From CAYGTO01 sp964352815 (GTDB taxonomy: Bacteria > Pseudomonadota > Alphaproteobacteria > Rickettsiales > UBA3002): a DNA stretch of 24,248 nt. Location of the stretch: contig CAYGTO010000017.1 in the NCBI GenBank assembly GCA_964352815.1, forward strand, positions 1 through 24,248, read 5' to 3'. The translations under genes were made by a program, and so were the position numbers. Positions 1-7,297 of the stretch are shown piece by piece (the stretch's first letter is position 1; each line of letters begins with the position of its first letter). The notes under the pieces were generated by a model that had not been told where the DNA came from, ran no database searches, and saw only the letters and a program-made list of their open reading frames with translations.

Positions 1-84
1 CGCCAAAAGGGTTAATAAGAGGTGAAGGAAAAACAAATATCACAATGGGTTAGGGAAGATCTAAAAGATAGACACCACATGAAA

Positions 85-99
85 GTCCCTTTTTGGGAC
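85..99 (-). terminator. weak hairpin downstream of the TpsB gene
   Basis: A 5-bp GC-rich stem (GTCCC/GGGAC) with a 5-nt loop lies about 37 nt beyond the stop codon of the TpsB gene. On the minus strand only three T residues follow, so it is a poor match to an intrinsic terminator. The rest of positions 1-135 shows no convincing gene. Confidence 0.2.
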
Positions 100-135
100 A
101 GGAAGAAGCTATATATTACAGCTAGTTATTGTGGA

Positions 136-1815
136 TTAAAAACGGTAGCCGACTTGGAAGGCATAACGTGGCGATTTTCCATTACCATACAATGGATTAT
201 CGACATCACGTGTCAGCGGGAAAGCAACCCCAAGCGAGCCATACGCCCCGCTATTATGCTCTAGCAATACCCCGAGCCCCGCAGACATGGCAGATTCATC
301 AACCGCACCGGTTGTATCTTCATTCCAGACCTTGCCCGCATCATAGAACACGAAAGGCACGCATGAGAGGCCCAAACAATCATTCGGTTCAATGCCCTGG
401 TAACGAAGCTCCAAAGAAGCGGCAACCCCTTGATCTCCTGTAATTTCTGACGGATCATAGGCGCGACCAAAGCGCTGCCCACCATAGCCAAATTCTTCCG
501 CCGAGAACAGTGGGTCATCGCTATATTGACCCGACACTTGTCCGATCGCGACGACATTTTCAAACAATGCCTGCTGACGGCTATAGGAGACGTTCACTTT
601 GGTAAAATCAGGCACCGCTTGCTCGCGGGAGAGATTCAAATCTCCTTGATCGCTTGAGCCAAGCACCTCAAGCCCCCGAGTAATCTCAACATTCAGTGTG
701 TTATAGCCACCCAGAAAATCGCTCGCATCATAATTTAACCCCAGGCGCGCTTTACGGATACGATCCCGCGTCAATGGCGTATTGCCTGCAAAATCACCAT
801 TCGTGTTCTGCCCTGCCACACCGAGAGAAATCGATAAATTTTCCAGACGCTGGCGGATCGGCGTGTAGGTTAGATTGATATCTACACCCACCGAGTCACT
901 CTGAATATCGCTTACCTCAAGGCTCGCACCTGGCTGCGTATCGACATAATTCCCTGACACTTCAAGCACTAAGCCATTATAGAGCGGAATCTCATGCGCC
1001 AATGAGACAAAGCGTAATTCATCGGTTTCTGCCGTGAGTGAGCCAGATATGGTCGTCTGCTGAAGCGGGATATAACTGTCTTGATACGAAATTGCGCCTT
1101 GATACGGCCCTAAGAAGCGCGAACCATAATTATCGAAGCTCACCAGGCCGCGACCTTCTGTCTCACCCGACTGAAGCACCAACTTCACCGCACCTTCTGG
1201 CCCACCAGGAAGCGGCTTCAACGTACCAACAAAACTCACCCCCGGCAGATCATTCAACCGCAGCAATGTCGACTCGATAAAGAGCGCCGAAACTGGTTTC
1301 GGTTCCGTAAAGGCCTGCATCAGTTGGCGCACCAGCCAATAGTCATTTAACTCACCATCCAGCTCGACTTCGCCGATGTAGCCTTCAACCACATCGATCG
1401 ACACAACACCATCGTCAAACGATTGGCGAGGCACATAAGCGCGCGAAAGGAAATAGCCCTGGCCGCGATAGTAATTCGTGATGTTATTGGCGATGACCCA
1501 GACCTGATCGAGGGAAATTTCTGAATCGAGCATCGCGCTGTATATATTTCGGATCTGTTCTTCACTGAATGCGCTCACGCCATTCACACGAATATCACGC
1601 AAGGTAAACCGAATAGATTCGGCATTCTCCGGGATGGTAAGCCCCTGGTACTCCTCTGGAACAGCTATTTCTTGTGCGGGCGCTTCGGGGGCAAGAATGG
1701 GCGTTTCGGTTTCGATACGTGCGGGATCTGCTGAACCTGGCACGACCGGCACTTGCGCATAGGCCGCCCAAGGAGCCATCATCGAAATAATCACACATTT
1801 TTGCCAAAAGCGCAT
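136..1815 (-). CDS. TpsB/FhaC/ShlB-family outer-membrane transporter (two-partner secretion)
   Basis: Predicted outer-membrane pore that recognises a TpsA exoprotein in the periplasm and moves it to the cell surface. The ATG at 1815 gives a 559-residue product starting with a signal peptide (MRFWQK, hydrophobic stretch, cut near AYA|QVP at residue 20). GTG at 1839 and ATG at 1836 are alternative starts. A proline/glutamate-rich linker is followed by a POTRA-like domain at about residues 68-147, then a long beta-barrel region rich in alternating hydrophobic and polar residues. The segment FGRAYDPSEI sits where FhaC relatives carry the conserved loop-6 VRGY-type motif, and the protein ends in F, as barrel proteins usually do. 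Length is normal for the family. The gene is last on a minus-strand run after the RTX gene and bdhA. No TpsA gene is visible, but one could lie beyond the left edge. Family assignment is firm; the substrate is unknown. Confidence 0.9.
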   Translation of the reverse strand: MRFWQKCVIISMMAPWAAYAQVPVVPGSADPARIETETPILAPEAPAQEIAVPEEYQGLTIPENAESIRFTLRDIRVNGVSAFSEEQIRNIYSAMLDSEISLDQVWVIANNITNYYRGQGYFLSRAYVPRQSFDDGVVSIDVVEGYIGEVELDGELNDYWLVRQLMQAFTEPKPVSALFIESTLLRLNDLPGVSFVGTLKPLPGGPEGAVKLVLQSGETEGRGLVSFDNYGSRFLGPYQGAISYQDSYIPLQQTTISGSLTAETDELRFVSLAHEIPLYNGLVLEVSGNYVDTQPGASLEVSDIQSDSVGVDINLTYTPIRQRLENLSISLGVAGQNTNGDFAGNTPLTRDRIRKARLGLNYDASDFLGGYNTLNVEITRGLEVLGSSDQGDLNLSREQAVPDFTKVNVSYSRQQALFENVVAIGQVSGQYSDDPLFSAEEFGYGGQRFGRAYDPSEITGDQGVAASLELRYQGIEPNDCLGLSCVPFVFYDAGKVWNEDTTGAVDESAMSAGLGVLLEHNSGAYGSLGVAFPLTRDVDNPLYGNGKSPRYAFQVGYRF

Positions 1816-1908
1816 AGCACACCCTATTACTCCCATCACCCTACAAGGCGGATCGACAAAAAGCCACCCCCTCTGATCAGATTAATCACATCTTTTTGCT
1901 GTGTTTTG

Positions 1909-2694
1909 TTATTGGGCGGTCCAACCACCATCGGCTGGGAGAACACTGCCGGTAATATTCGCCGCCGCATCGCTGCACAAAAACACGCTGAACCCGCCAA
2001 GCTGCTCCACTGTCGTGAATTCTTTAGTAGGTTGCGCTTTGAGTAACACGTCGGTTTTCACTTCTTCTTCTGTAATGCCGCGCGCTTTCGCCGTATCCGC
2101 CACTTGCCCTTCCACAAGCGGTGTCCAGACATAGCCCGGGCAAATCGCGTTACAGGTGATGCCTTCTTGCGCCACTTCAAGTGCTACGGTTTTCGTCAAC
2201 CCGGCAACCCCGTGCTTCGCCGCGACATAGGCTGATTTGAAAGGCGACGCAACAAGCGCATGCGCCGATGCAATATTAATAATACGGCCCCAGCCTTTCG
2301 CTTTCATCATCGGCACGATCAAACGTGTCGTGTGAAAGGCCGCGGAAAGATTGAGCGCCAGAATCAAATCCCATTTCTCGGTGGGGAATTCATCCACCGG
2401 CGACACATGTTGAATCCCAGCATTATTGACCAAAATATCGATGCTGCCGAACGTCTCTTCTGCCTGTTTGACTAAGCCTTCAATCTCATCCGTTTTGGTG
2501 AGATCCGCACCGTTATACAGCGCCTTAATCCCACATTCTGATTCGAGCGCCGTACTGTATTTTTCAATCTGCGCAGTATCACCAAAACCATTAATGACGA
2601 TATTTGCTCCCGCTTTGGCGAGTGCCTTAGCGATGCCCTGGCCGATGCCACTCGTTGAACCTGTCACCAGCGCGGTTTTTCCTTTTAATGTCAT
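1909..2694 (-). CDS. bdhA: D-3-hydroxybutyrate dehydrogenase (short-chain dehydrogenase)
   Basis: Cytoplasmic NAD-dependent enzyme interconverting (R)-3-hydroxybutyrate and acetoacetate (EC 1.1.1.30), used in PHB and ketone-body catabolism. The 261-residue protein is a complete classical SDR: cofactor motif TGSTSGIG (11-18), NNAG (90-93), catalytic Ser143, Tyr156 and Lys160 within SAYVAAKHG, and CPGYVWTPLV after the active site. The NNAGIQH and PADGGWTAQ segments match the 3-hydroxybutyrate dehydrogenase subfamily rather than FabG. GGGGAGA lies about 8 nt before the ATG. It starts 44 nt after the RTX gene on the same strand and could be co-transcribed with it. The partner enzymes ScoA and ScoB are encoded at 21.2-22.6 kb. 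Confidence 0.93.
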   Translation of the reverse strand: MTLKGKTALVTGSTSGIGQGIAKALAKAGANIVINGFGDTAQIEKYSTALESECGIKALYNGADLTKTDEIEGLVKQAEETFGSIDILVNNAGIQHVSPVDEFPTEKWDLILALNLSAAFHTTRLIVPMMKAKGWGRIINIASAHALVASPFKSAYVAAKHGVAGLTKTVALEVAQEGITCNAICPGYVWTPLVEGQVADTAKARGITEEEVKTDVLLKAQPTKEFTTVEQLGGFSVFLCSDAAANITGSVLPADGGWTAQ

Positions 2695-2738
2695 GATGAT
2701 ATCTCCCCGTATTGGATGAAAGCGTCAATATGTACTAC

Positions 2739-3806
2739 TTAAAACACAAAGTCGTCATTGGTTAGGGTGTAATCACCATTGAATCCCATCGCAAAGCCGC
2801 TCGCCAAATCATAATATTCGGTGTAGCTGCCATTGTTAAANNNNNNNNNNNNNNNNNNNNNNNNNNNNNNNNNNNNNNNNNNNNNNNNNNNNNNNNNNNN
2901 NNNNNNNNNNNNNNNNNNNNNNNNNNNNNNNNNNNNNNNNAAATCATAATATTCGGTGTAGCTGCCATTGTTAAAAACAAAGAAATCAGAAACATCGCTG
3001 AAGCCCAAAGCTGAGACATCAATTTTGTCCTCACCTTGTACAAAATCACCGATATAATCCACACCATCGGCATACGAGCTATCGCTCACATCCGAAATAA
3101 GAATCGTATCATTGCCCTTGCCCAGCTCCATATAGTCACCACCTGTGCCAGTCGTGAACGTGTCATCTCCCGCACCGCCATAAAGGTTGTCATTCCCCGC
3201 CATGCTGGCAATGACATCATTAGCGGCCGTACCGATCAGATTATCAGATGCCTCGGTCCCATTAATGATATTGGTCGATGGCGCAGCAAACAGAAAATCG
3301 CTTGCGGTGAAAGTGTAGTCACCATCAAACGCAATAGCGAGATTGTTCGACGGGTCAAAGATTTCGGTAAACCCCGTGTCGCTTTTTACGAAAGATAGCT
3401 GCGATATATCGCTGTAGCCAAGCAACGTAAGGTCAATGCGATCTTCGCCTTGCACGAAATCCCCAATAAAATCAACACCATCATCATAAGAGCTATCACT
3501 AACACTGGTGAAAACAATCCAATCATTGCCGCCGCCTAACTCAACATAATCTGCGCCGGTGCGCGTAATGACAGCGTTGTCATCATCGCCGAGTAAAATA
3601 ATATCATTTGTAATGGATCCGAAATGTAGCGTGTCTAATGTAGACGAGGGCTCAATCTGCGTTGCTGGAAAAACTGATATGGTATTGTTTGGCACGACAA
3701 GCTGAATCGTATCGCCATCTTGGGGGGCCCCTAGCGCGGTAATTGTGATGATAGTGTTTAAAGAGCTAATATCGCTATCCGATGTGAGTATGCTATTATC
3801 AGTCAT
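2739..3806 (-). CDS. RTX-type calcium-binding repeat protein interrupted by an assembly gap
   Basis: Probably a secreted beta-roll protein; its activity is unknown and no catalytic domain is visible. The ATG at 3806 has GGAGA 5 nt upstream, so it is preferred to a start at 3833. There is no Sec signal peptide. Two similar modules (about residues 84-173 and 222 to the end) each run from GADYVELGGGNDWI or GGDYMELGKGNDTI through SDSSY-DGVD-IGDFVQGED-ID to GDYTxTxxDFxF. Between them are glycine/aspartate nonapeptides such as AGNDNLYGGAGDDTF, the calcium-binding RTX signature. The DF-QGED-IDxSAL pattern resembles the C-terminal domain of serralysin-type proteins. The last residues DDFVF (an acid followed by hydrophobics) resemble a type I secretion signal; this is inference. 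A run of 100 N interrupts module 2. No type I ABC exporter is present in the window. Confidence 0.85.
   Translation of the reverse strand: MTDNSILTSDSDISSLNTIITITALGAPQDGDTIQLVVPNNTISVFPATQIEPSSTLDTLHFGSITNDIILLGDDDNAVITRTGADYVELGGGNDWIVFTSVSDSSYDDGVDFIGDFVQGEDRIDLTLLGYSDISQLSFVKSDTGFTEIFDPSNNLAIAFDGDYTFTASDFLFAAPSTNIINGTEASDNLIGTAANDVIASMAGNDNLYGGAGDDTFTTGTGGDYMELGKGNDTILISDVSDSSYADGVDYIGDFVQGEDKIDVSALGFSDVSDFFVFNNGSYTEYYDXXXXXXXXXXXXXXXXXXXXXXXXXXXXXXXXXXFNNGSYTEYYDLASGFAMGFNGDYTLTNDDFVF
2806..2840. repeat. 35-bp direct repeat, left flank of the gap
   Basis: These 35 bases end exactly where the run of N begins and are identical to the first 35 bases after it (2941-2975). They encode FNNGSYTEYYD in the RTX protein on the minus strand. 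Confidence 0.95.
2841..2940. other. assembly gap (100 N)
   Basis: Exactly 100 N, a usual placeholder for a scaffold join of unknown length. The two sides carry the same 35-bp sequence, so this is either an unrecognised contig overlap or a collapsed internal repeat of the RTX gene. The true size cannot be read from the window. Confidence 0.97.
2941..2975. repeat. 35-bp direct repeat, right flank of the gap
   Basis: Identical to 2806-2840. The copies are 135 bp apart, which is 45 codons, so the reading frame continues whether or not the copies are merged. Confidence 0.95.
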
Positions 3807-3856
3807 ATATTTCTCCGATATGTGTACGTTCAATGATGGCTATTGCTATCGCGAAA

Positions 3857-3862
3857 ATTATA
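3857..3862 (-). promoter_or_regulatory. possible -10 element of the RTX gene
   Basis: A perfect TATAAT on the minus strand, about 50 nt before the RTX start codon. I see no good -35 hexamer 16-18 nt upstream, so this is only a candidate. Confidence 0.3.
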
Positions 3863-3946
3863 CAAAGTAAACAAACTTTAATATGATACATCCACCGTCT
3901 AGTTTTCGAAATTCGGAAGTTGTCACAGAATTTTAGGCAGCTATTT

Positions 3947-3989
3947 TTACGCAAGAATATGTGACTAAGAATCACATATTCTTGCGTAA
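3947..3989 (-). repeat. perfect 18-bp inverted repeat abutting the tRNA-Tyr 3' end
   Basis: The arms at 3947-3964 and 3972-3989 are perfectly complementary and flank a 7-nt loop (ctaagaa). The hairpin begins on the base after the encoded CCA of tRNA-Tyr. On the minus strand it is followed by A residues, not T, so it is not a classical intrinsic terminator. It may mark the end of the tRNA transcript, protect or process it, or insulate the RTX gene beyond it. Confidence 0.8.
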
Positions 3990-4074
3990 TGGTGGAGGGG
4001 GCAGGATTCGAACCTGCGTAGGGAAACCCGACGGATTTACAGTCCGTTGCTTTTGACCGCTCAGCCACCCCTCC
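3990..4074 (-). tRNA. tRNA-Tyr (anticodon GTA), CCA encoded
   Basis: Read on the minus strand, the acceptor arm GGAGGGG pairs with CCCCTCC, followed by discriminator A and a genomically encoded CCA. The D-loop region is GGCTGAGCGGTCAAAAGC. The anticodon stem ACGGA/TCCGT encloses CTGTAAA with anticodon GTA. A long class II variable arm follows, then the T-loop GGTTCGAATCC. The length of 85 nt fits a bacterial tRNA-Tyr. The sequence upstream contains a perfect TTGACA. Confidence 0.97.
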
Positions 4075-4106
4075 AATCAGGTCGCTTCTTCGCGAACGAG
4101 AGCACA

Positions 4107-4135
4107 GAGCTAATAGATCCGCCCGAACTTGTCAA
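4107..4135 (-). promoter_or_regulatory. candidate sigma-70 promoter of tRNA-Tyr
   Basis: On the minus strand a perfect TTGACA (4135-4130) is followed after 17 nt by TAGCTC (4112-4107), a weak -10. This leaves a leader of roughly 25 nt before the tRNA. The -35 and its position are good; the -10 is poor. Confidence 0.45.
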
Positions 4136-4202
4136 TGTCCTCGCCCGCTCATTGAGCAGAAATCCTGGTTGCGCTTCTGATTCAAGCCAGTACAACAGGC
4201 GC

Positions 4203-5111
4203 ATGGCTCATCATCACCATCAACCGCCGCATACTAAAGGCTCGCTTTCGCCAGAGCATGAGACGCTCATGCGCCGCGCCACCATGGCCTCGCTTATCGT
4301 AGCGAGCGTCCTCGCGATCAGTAAAATCGCCGGCTATTATCTCACCGGCGCGCTCGGGCTGCTCACATCATTGATGGATTCCGTGTTTGATGTGCTGATT
4401 TCATTGATTAATTTCATGGCGATGCGCTATGCGCTCAAGCCCGCCGATGATGATCATCGCTTCGGCCATACCAGCATCGAAGACATTGCAGGCCTCGCGC
4501 AATTCGCCTTTATTACCGGGTCCATGCTGTTCGTGATGGTGCAATCGATCGATCATTTAATCACCCCGCGACCGATTCCGCATAGTGAGATCGGAATCGT
4601 CATTATGGTTGTCTCCATGGTGGCCACCATCGGGTTGGTCCTGTTCCAGCGCTATGTTGCTAACGCCACCGGCTCACTGATTGTCAAAGCCGACGCGCTG
4701 CATTATGTCACGGATATCTTAATGAATGCCGGAATTATTGGCGCGCTGGTCTTAAGTGCTACCTTTGGCTTATTTTGGGCAGACCCGCTCTTTGCCCTGC
4801 TGATTTCGCTCTATGTCATTAAAGAAGCCTGGGAAATTGGCGAACGCGCCTATCATAATCTAATGGACCGCGAGATGAGTGATGAAGATAAGGCAAAAGT
4901 CATGGCGATTATTGAGCAGACCGAAGGCATTCAAGGCCACCACGCGCTCAAAACCCGCTATTCCGGCACCAAAGTGTTCATTCAGATGCATGCAGAAATT
5001 GATGGCGGTTTAAGCTTTTCTGAGGCCCATGAGATTGCCGATCGGCTCGAACATGGCCTTGAAGCGGCCTTTCCGCAAGCCGAAGTCATCATTCACCAGG
5101 ATCCGGCGTAA
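4203..5111 (+). CDS. cation diffusion facilitator (FieF-like divalent metal efflux)
   Basis: Inner-membrane proton-coupled exporter of divalent metals such as Zn, Fe, Cd or Mn. The 302-residue product (FieF is 300) begins with a histidine-rich MAHHHHQPPH, has about six membrane segments (from residue 29 to about 205), and ends in a cytoplasmic domain (about 215-302) with H-rich positions. The FieF transport-site tetrad is conserved as D59, D63 (MDSVFD) and H167, D171 (ADALHYVTD), which fits Zn/Fe/Cd transport. DDDHRFGH (82-89) matches the second metal site. The frame is open upstream to 4047, but that start would lie inside the tRNA, so 4203 is chosen; its ribosome site is weak. Its stop overlaps the rlmB start as TAATG, so the two are probably translationally coupled. 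The metal is not certain. Confidence 0.88.
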   Translation: MAHHHHQPPHTKGSLSPEHETLMRRATMASLIVASVLAISKIAGYYLTGALGLLTSLMDSVFDVLISLINFMAMRYALKPADDDHRFGHTSIEDIAGLAQFAFITGSMLFVMVQSIDHLITPRPIPHSEIGIVIMVVSMVATIGLVLFQRYVANATGSLIVKADALHYVTDILMNAGIIGALVLSATFGLFWADPLFALLISLYVIKEAWEIGERAYHNLMDREMSDEDKAKVMAIIEQTEGIQGHHALKTRYSGTKVFIQMHAEIDGGLSFSEAHEIADRLEHGLEAAFPQAEVIIHQDPA

Positions 5112-5863
5112 TGGGCAAACAACGCAAACGCTATCAATCAAGCCACCAGCTGGGCAAGCAATACTGGATTTATGGTGTGCATGCCGTGGATGCGGCGCTG
5201 GATAACCCCGAGCGGACGATTACCAAGCTGCTCTGCACCAAAGAGCGGGCGAATGAATTCGATATGGATCAGGTCAGACGTGAGCGCGGCGTCACGGTAG
5301 AGATACGCGAAGGGACAGAGATTGCGCTCAATTTACCTAGCGGCGCAGTGCATCAAGGCATGGCGTGCCTGGTGGAACCGCTCGACGGGCATCATCTGGA
5401 AGAGGTGCTGGAGTGCGGTAAGCCATTGATTCTTCTTGATCAAGTGACCGATCCGCATAATGTTGGCGCGATTTTGCGTTCCGCTGCTGCCTTTGATATA
5501 GGCGCGGTGATCATGCCAAAAGATAATACGGCGCGCGAAAATGCTGCCATGGCAAAAACCGCCTGCGGCGCGCTAGATATTGTGCCGCTTGTGACCGTGA
5601 CCAACCTCGTGCAAGCAATGGAAGCGTGTAAAAAAGCCGGTTATTGGCTCGCCGGGCTGGATGGCCATACGGAGAAAACCATTGGCGAGGAGAAGCTAGA
5701 TGCAAAAACTGCCCTGGTCCTCGGCGCAGAGGGTGATGGCCTGCGCGAGCGCACCCGGGCCAATTGCGATTTTATTGTGAAATTGCCGATGTCAGAGCAG
5801 ATGGAAAGCCTCAATGTCAGCAATGCCGCCGCGATTGCGATGTATGAGCTGTACCGGAAATAG
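5111..5863 (+). CDS. rlmB: 23S rRNA (guanosine-2'-O-)-methyltransferase, SpoU/TrmH family
   Basis: SPOUT-fold methyltransferase using S-adenosylmethionine; the RlmB subfamily 2'-O-methylates a guanosine in domain V of 23S rRNA. The 250-residue protein has an N-terminal substrate-binding domain beginning YGVHAVDAAL (21-30). Its catalytic domain contains motif 1 DPHNVGAILRSA (114-125), motif 2 LGAEGDGLR (204-212) and motif 3 with MSEQMESLNVSNAAAI (227-242). Length and motif order are typical of RlmB and unlike the shorter TrmL. The start overlaps the stop of the metal transporter gene by one base. TrmH-like tRNA specificity cannot be fully excluded. Confidence 0.9.
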   Translation: MGKQRKRYQSSHQLGKQYWIYGVHAVDAALDNPERTITKLLCTKERANEFDMDQVRRERGVTVEIREGTEIALNLPSGAVHQGMACLVEPLDGHHLEEVLECGKPLILLDQVTDPHNVGAILRSAAAFDIGAVIMPKDNTARENAAMAKTACGALDIVPLVTVTNLVQAMEACKKAGYWLAGLDGHTEKTIGEEKLDAKTALVLGAEGDGLRERTRANCDFIVKLPMSEQMESLNVSNAAAIAMYELYRK

Positions 5864-5923
5864 CCTTGCCAACCTTCTGAAACTCCGCCATGATGCTGCC
5901 TCACAGAAGAACAGGGAGCCACC

Positions 5924-7297
5924 ATGTCATCTGCCGCACAGACACCGTCTATTCATGACAATCACGATACGCTGAGCCTCGTTGGCGATGTGGTTGCAAA
6001 AGCGATCAAACAGGGTGCAACCGCAGCAGATGCAGTATTTGTCTCGGCTACGGAATTATCAGTTAATCACCGAATGGGCAAGCCCGAAGATGTCGAACGC
6101 GCTGAATCGCTAGGCATTGGGCTGCGAGTATTTGTCGGCGACAAGTTAGCGAGTGTCTCCTCCGAAAGTTTAGACCCTAACTCACTCGACACGATGATCG
6201 AACGCGCCATCGCCATGGCTAAAGTCGCCACAGACGATCCATATGCTGGCCTTGCCCCAGAAGCGTTGCTCGCGAGCGAGGCGTGCGAGTTAGAGCTGTG
6301 TGACCCAACGGAACCCTCAATCGATATGCTACAAGCTGTTTGTGCCACGGCGGAAGAGGCTGCCCTTGCCCATGAGGGGATCACCAATTCCGAAGGGGCG
6401 GATGCAAGCTATTCCAAGCACGGTATTGCGCTGGTTACCTCGTCCGGGTTCGCCAAAGAATATGCGGTCACCGATTCAAGCCTTGCGGTCTGCGTGTTAG
6501 CGGGCGAAGGCACGGGCATGGAGCGCGATTATGAATATAGCTGTGCGCGGCACTATGCCGACATGGCGTCACCTGAATCAATCGGTAATGCCGCGGCAGA
6601 ATACACGCTACGCCGCCTTAATCCGAAAAAAGTGGCCACGCAGCAGGTGCCCATGGTGTTTCATCCACGCGTATCGAAAAGTTTTGTCGGTAAACTCGCC
6701 AGTGCAATTAACGGCGCCGCAATTGCACGAGGCACAAGCTTTCTTAAAGAGCAAATGGATCAGGCCATCTTTAATGAACAGATTAGCATCGTTGATGATC
6801 CGCATATTGTGCGCGGCTTAGCGTCAAAACCGTTCGATGGCGAAGGCGTGCTCAATCAGAAGATGACGCTCGTGGATCAGGGCCGGCTCACCAGCTGGAT
6901 GCTTGATGTGCGTTCCGCCAACCAGCTTGGCCTAACCACCACTGGCCATGCAAGCCGGGGCCTATCTGGCTCCCCTTCTCCTTCTAGCACAAACCTCTAT
7001 ATGCAGGCAGGCACAGTCAGCCCCGAAGCGCTGATGAGTGATATTAAGGACGGGTTTTATGTGACTGACACGTTTGGCATGGGCATTAATCTGATCACGG
7101 GTGATTACAGCCAAGGCGCATCGGGCCTATGGATCGAGAAAGGTGAAGTGACTTATGCGGTGAGCGAAGTGACCATCGCCGGCAACTTGAAAGAAATGTT
7201 CATGCAGATGACACCCGCCGATGATTTGGTGATGCGTTATGGCACCAACGCCCCAACCGTGCGCATTGATGGGATGATGCTGGCGGGCGCCGCCTAA
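5924..7297 (+). CDS. pmbA: PmbA/TldE-family peptidase subunit
   Basis: Homologue of PmbA (TldE), which pairs with TldD in a heterodimeric metalloprotease that trims unfolded peptides and matures modified peptides such as microcin B17. The 457-residue length matches E. coli PmbA (450). Family segments include SSGFAKEYAVTDSSLAV in the middle, ERDYEYSCARHYADM, and a C-terminal GDYSQGASGLWIEKGE stretch. No HExxxH zinc motif is seen; that motif belongs to the TldD partner, which is not in this window. GGGAG lies 6-7 nt before the ATG. The stop codon directly touches the msbA GTG. Confidence 0.9.
   Translation: MSSAAQTPSIHDNHDTLSLVGDVVAKAIKQGATAADAVFVSATELSVNHRMGKPEDVERAESLGIGLRVFVGDKLASVSSESLDPNSLDTMIERAIAMAKVATDDPYAGLAPEALLASEACELELCDPTEPSIDMLQAVCATAEEAALAHEGITNSEGADASYSKHGIALVTSSGFAKEYAVTDSSLAVCVLAGEGTGMERDYEYSCARHYADMASPESIGNAAAEYTLRRLNPKKVATQQVPMVFHPRVSKSFVGKLASAINGAAIARGTSFLKEQMDQAIFNEQISIVDDPHIVRGLASKPFDGEGVLNQKMTLVDQGRLTSWMLDVRSANQLGLTTTGHASRGLSGSPSPSSTNLYMQAGTVSPEALMSDIKDGFYVTDTFGMGINLITGDYSQGASGLWIEKGEVTYAVSEVTIAGNLKEMFMQMTPADDLVMRYGTNAPTVRIDGMMLAGAA

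Noticed and set aside
22..264. Plus-strand frame of 80 codons starting with GTG
   Set aside because: It overlaps the well-supported TpsB gene by 129 bp and has no recognisable domain.
1840..1908. Terminator between bdhA and the TpsB gene
   Set aside because: There is a T-run (TTTTT on the minus strand) and a small TCTGATCAGA palindrome, but no stable stem directly before the T-run.
3799..4068. Open frame of 89 codons starting MAERSKATDCKSVGFPYAGSNPAP
   Set aside because: This is the well-known false translation of a tRNA-Tyr gene; the first part lies inside the tRNA itself.
3990..4074. tRNA-Tyr 3' end as an integration (att) site with the 1-3.8 kb genes as an island
   Set aside because: I see no second copy of the tRNA 3' end and no integrase in the window.
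4047..4202. N-terminal extension of the metal transporter
   Set aside because: It would start inside the tRNA gene on the other strand and lacks family similarity; ATG 4203 gives the normal length.
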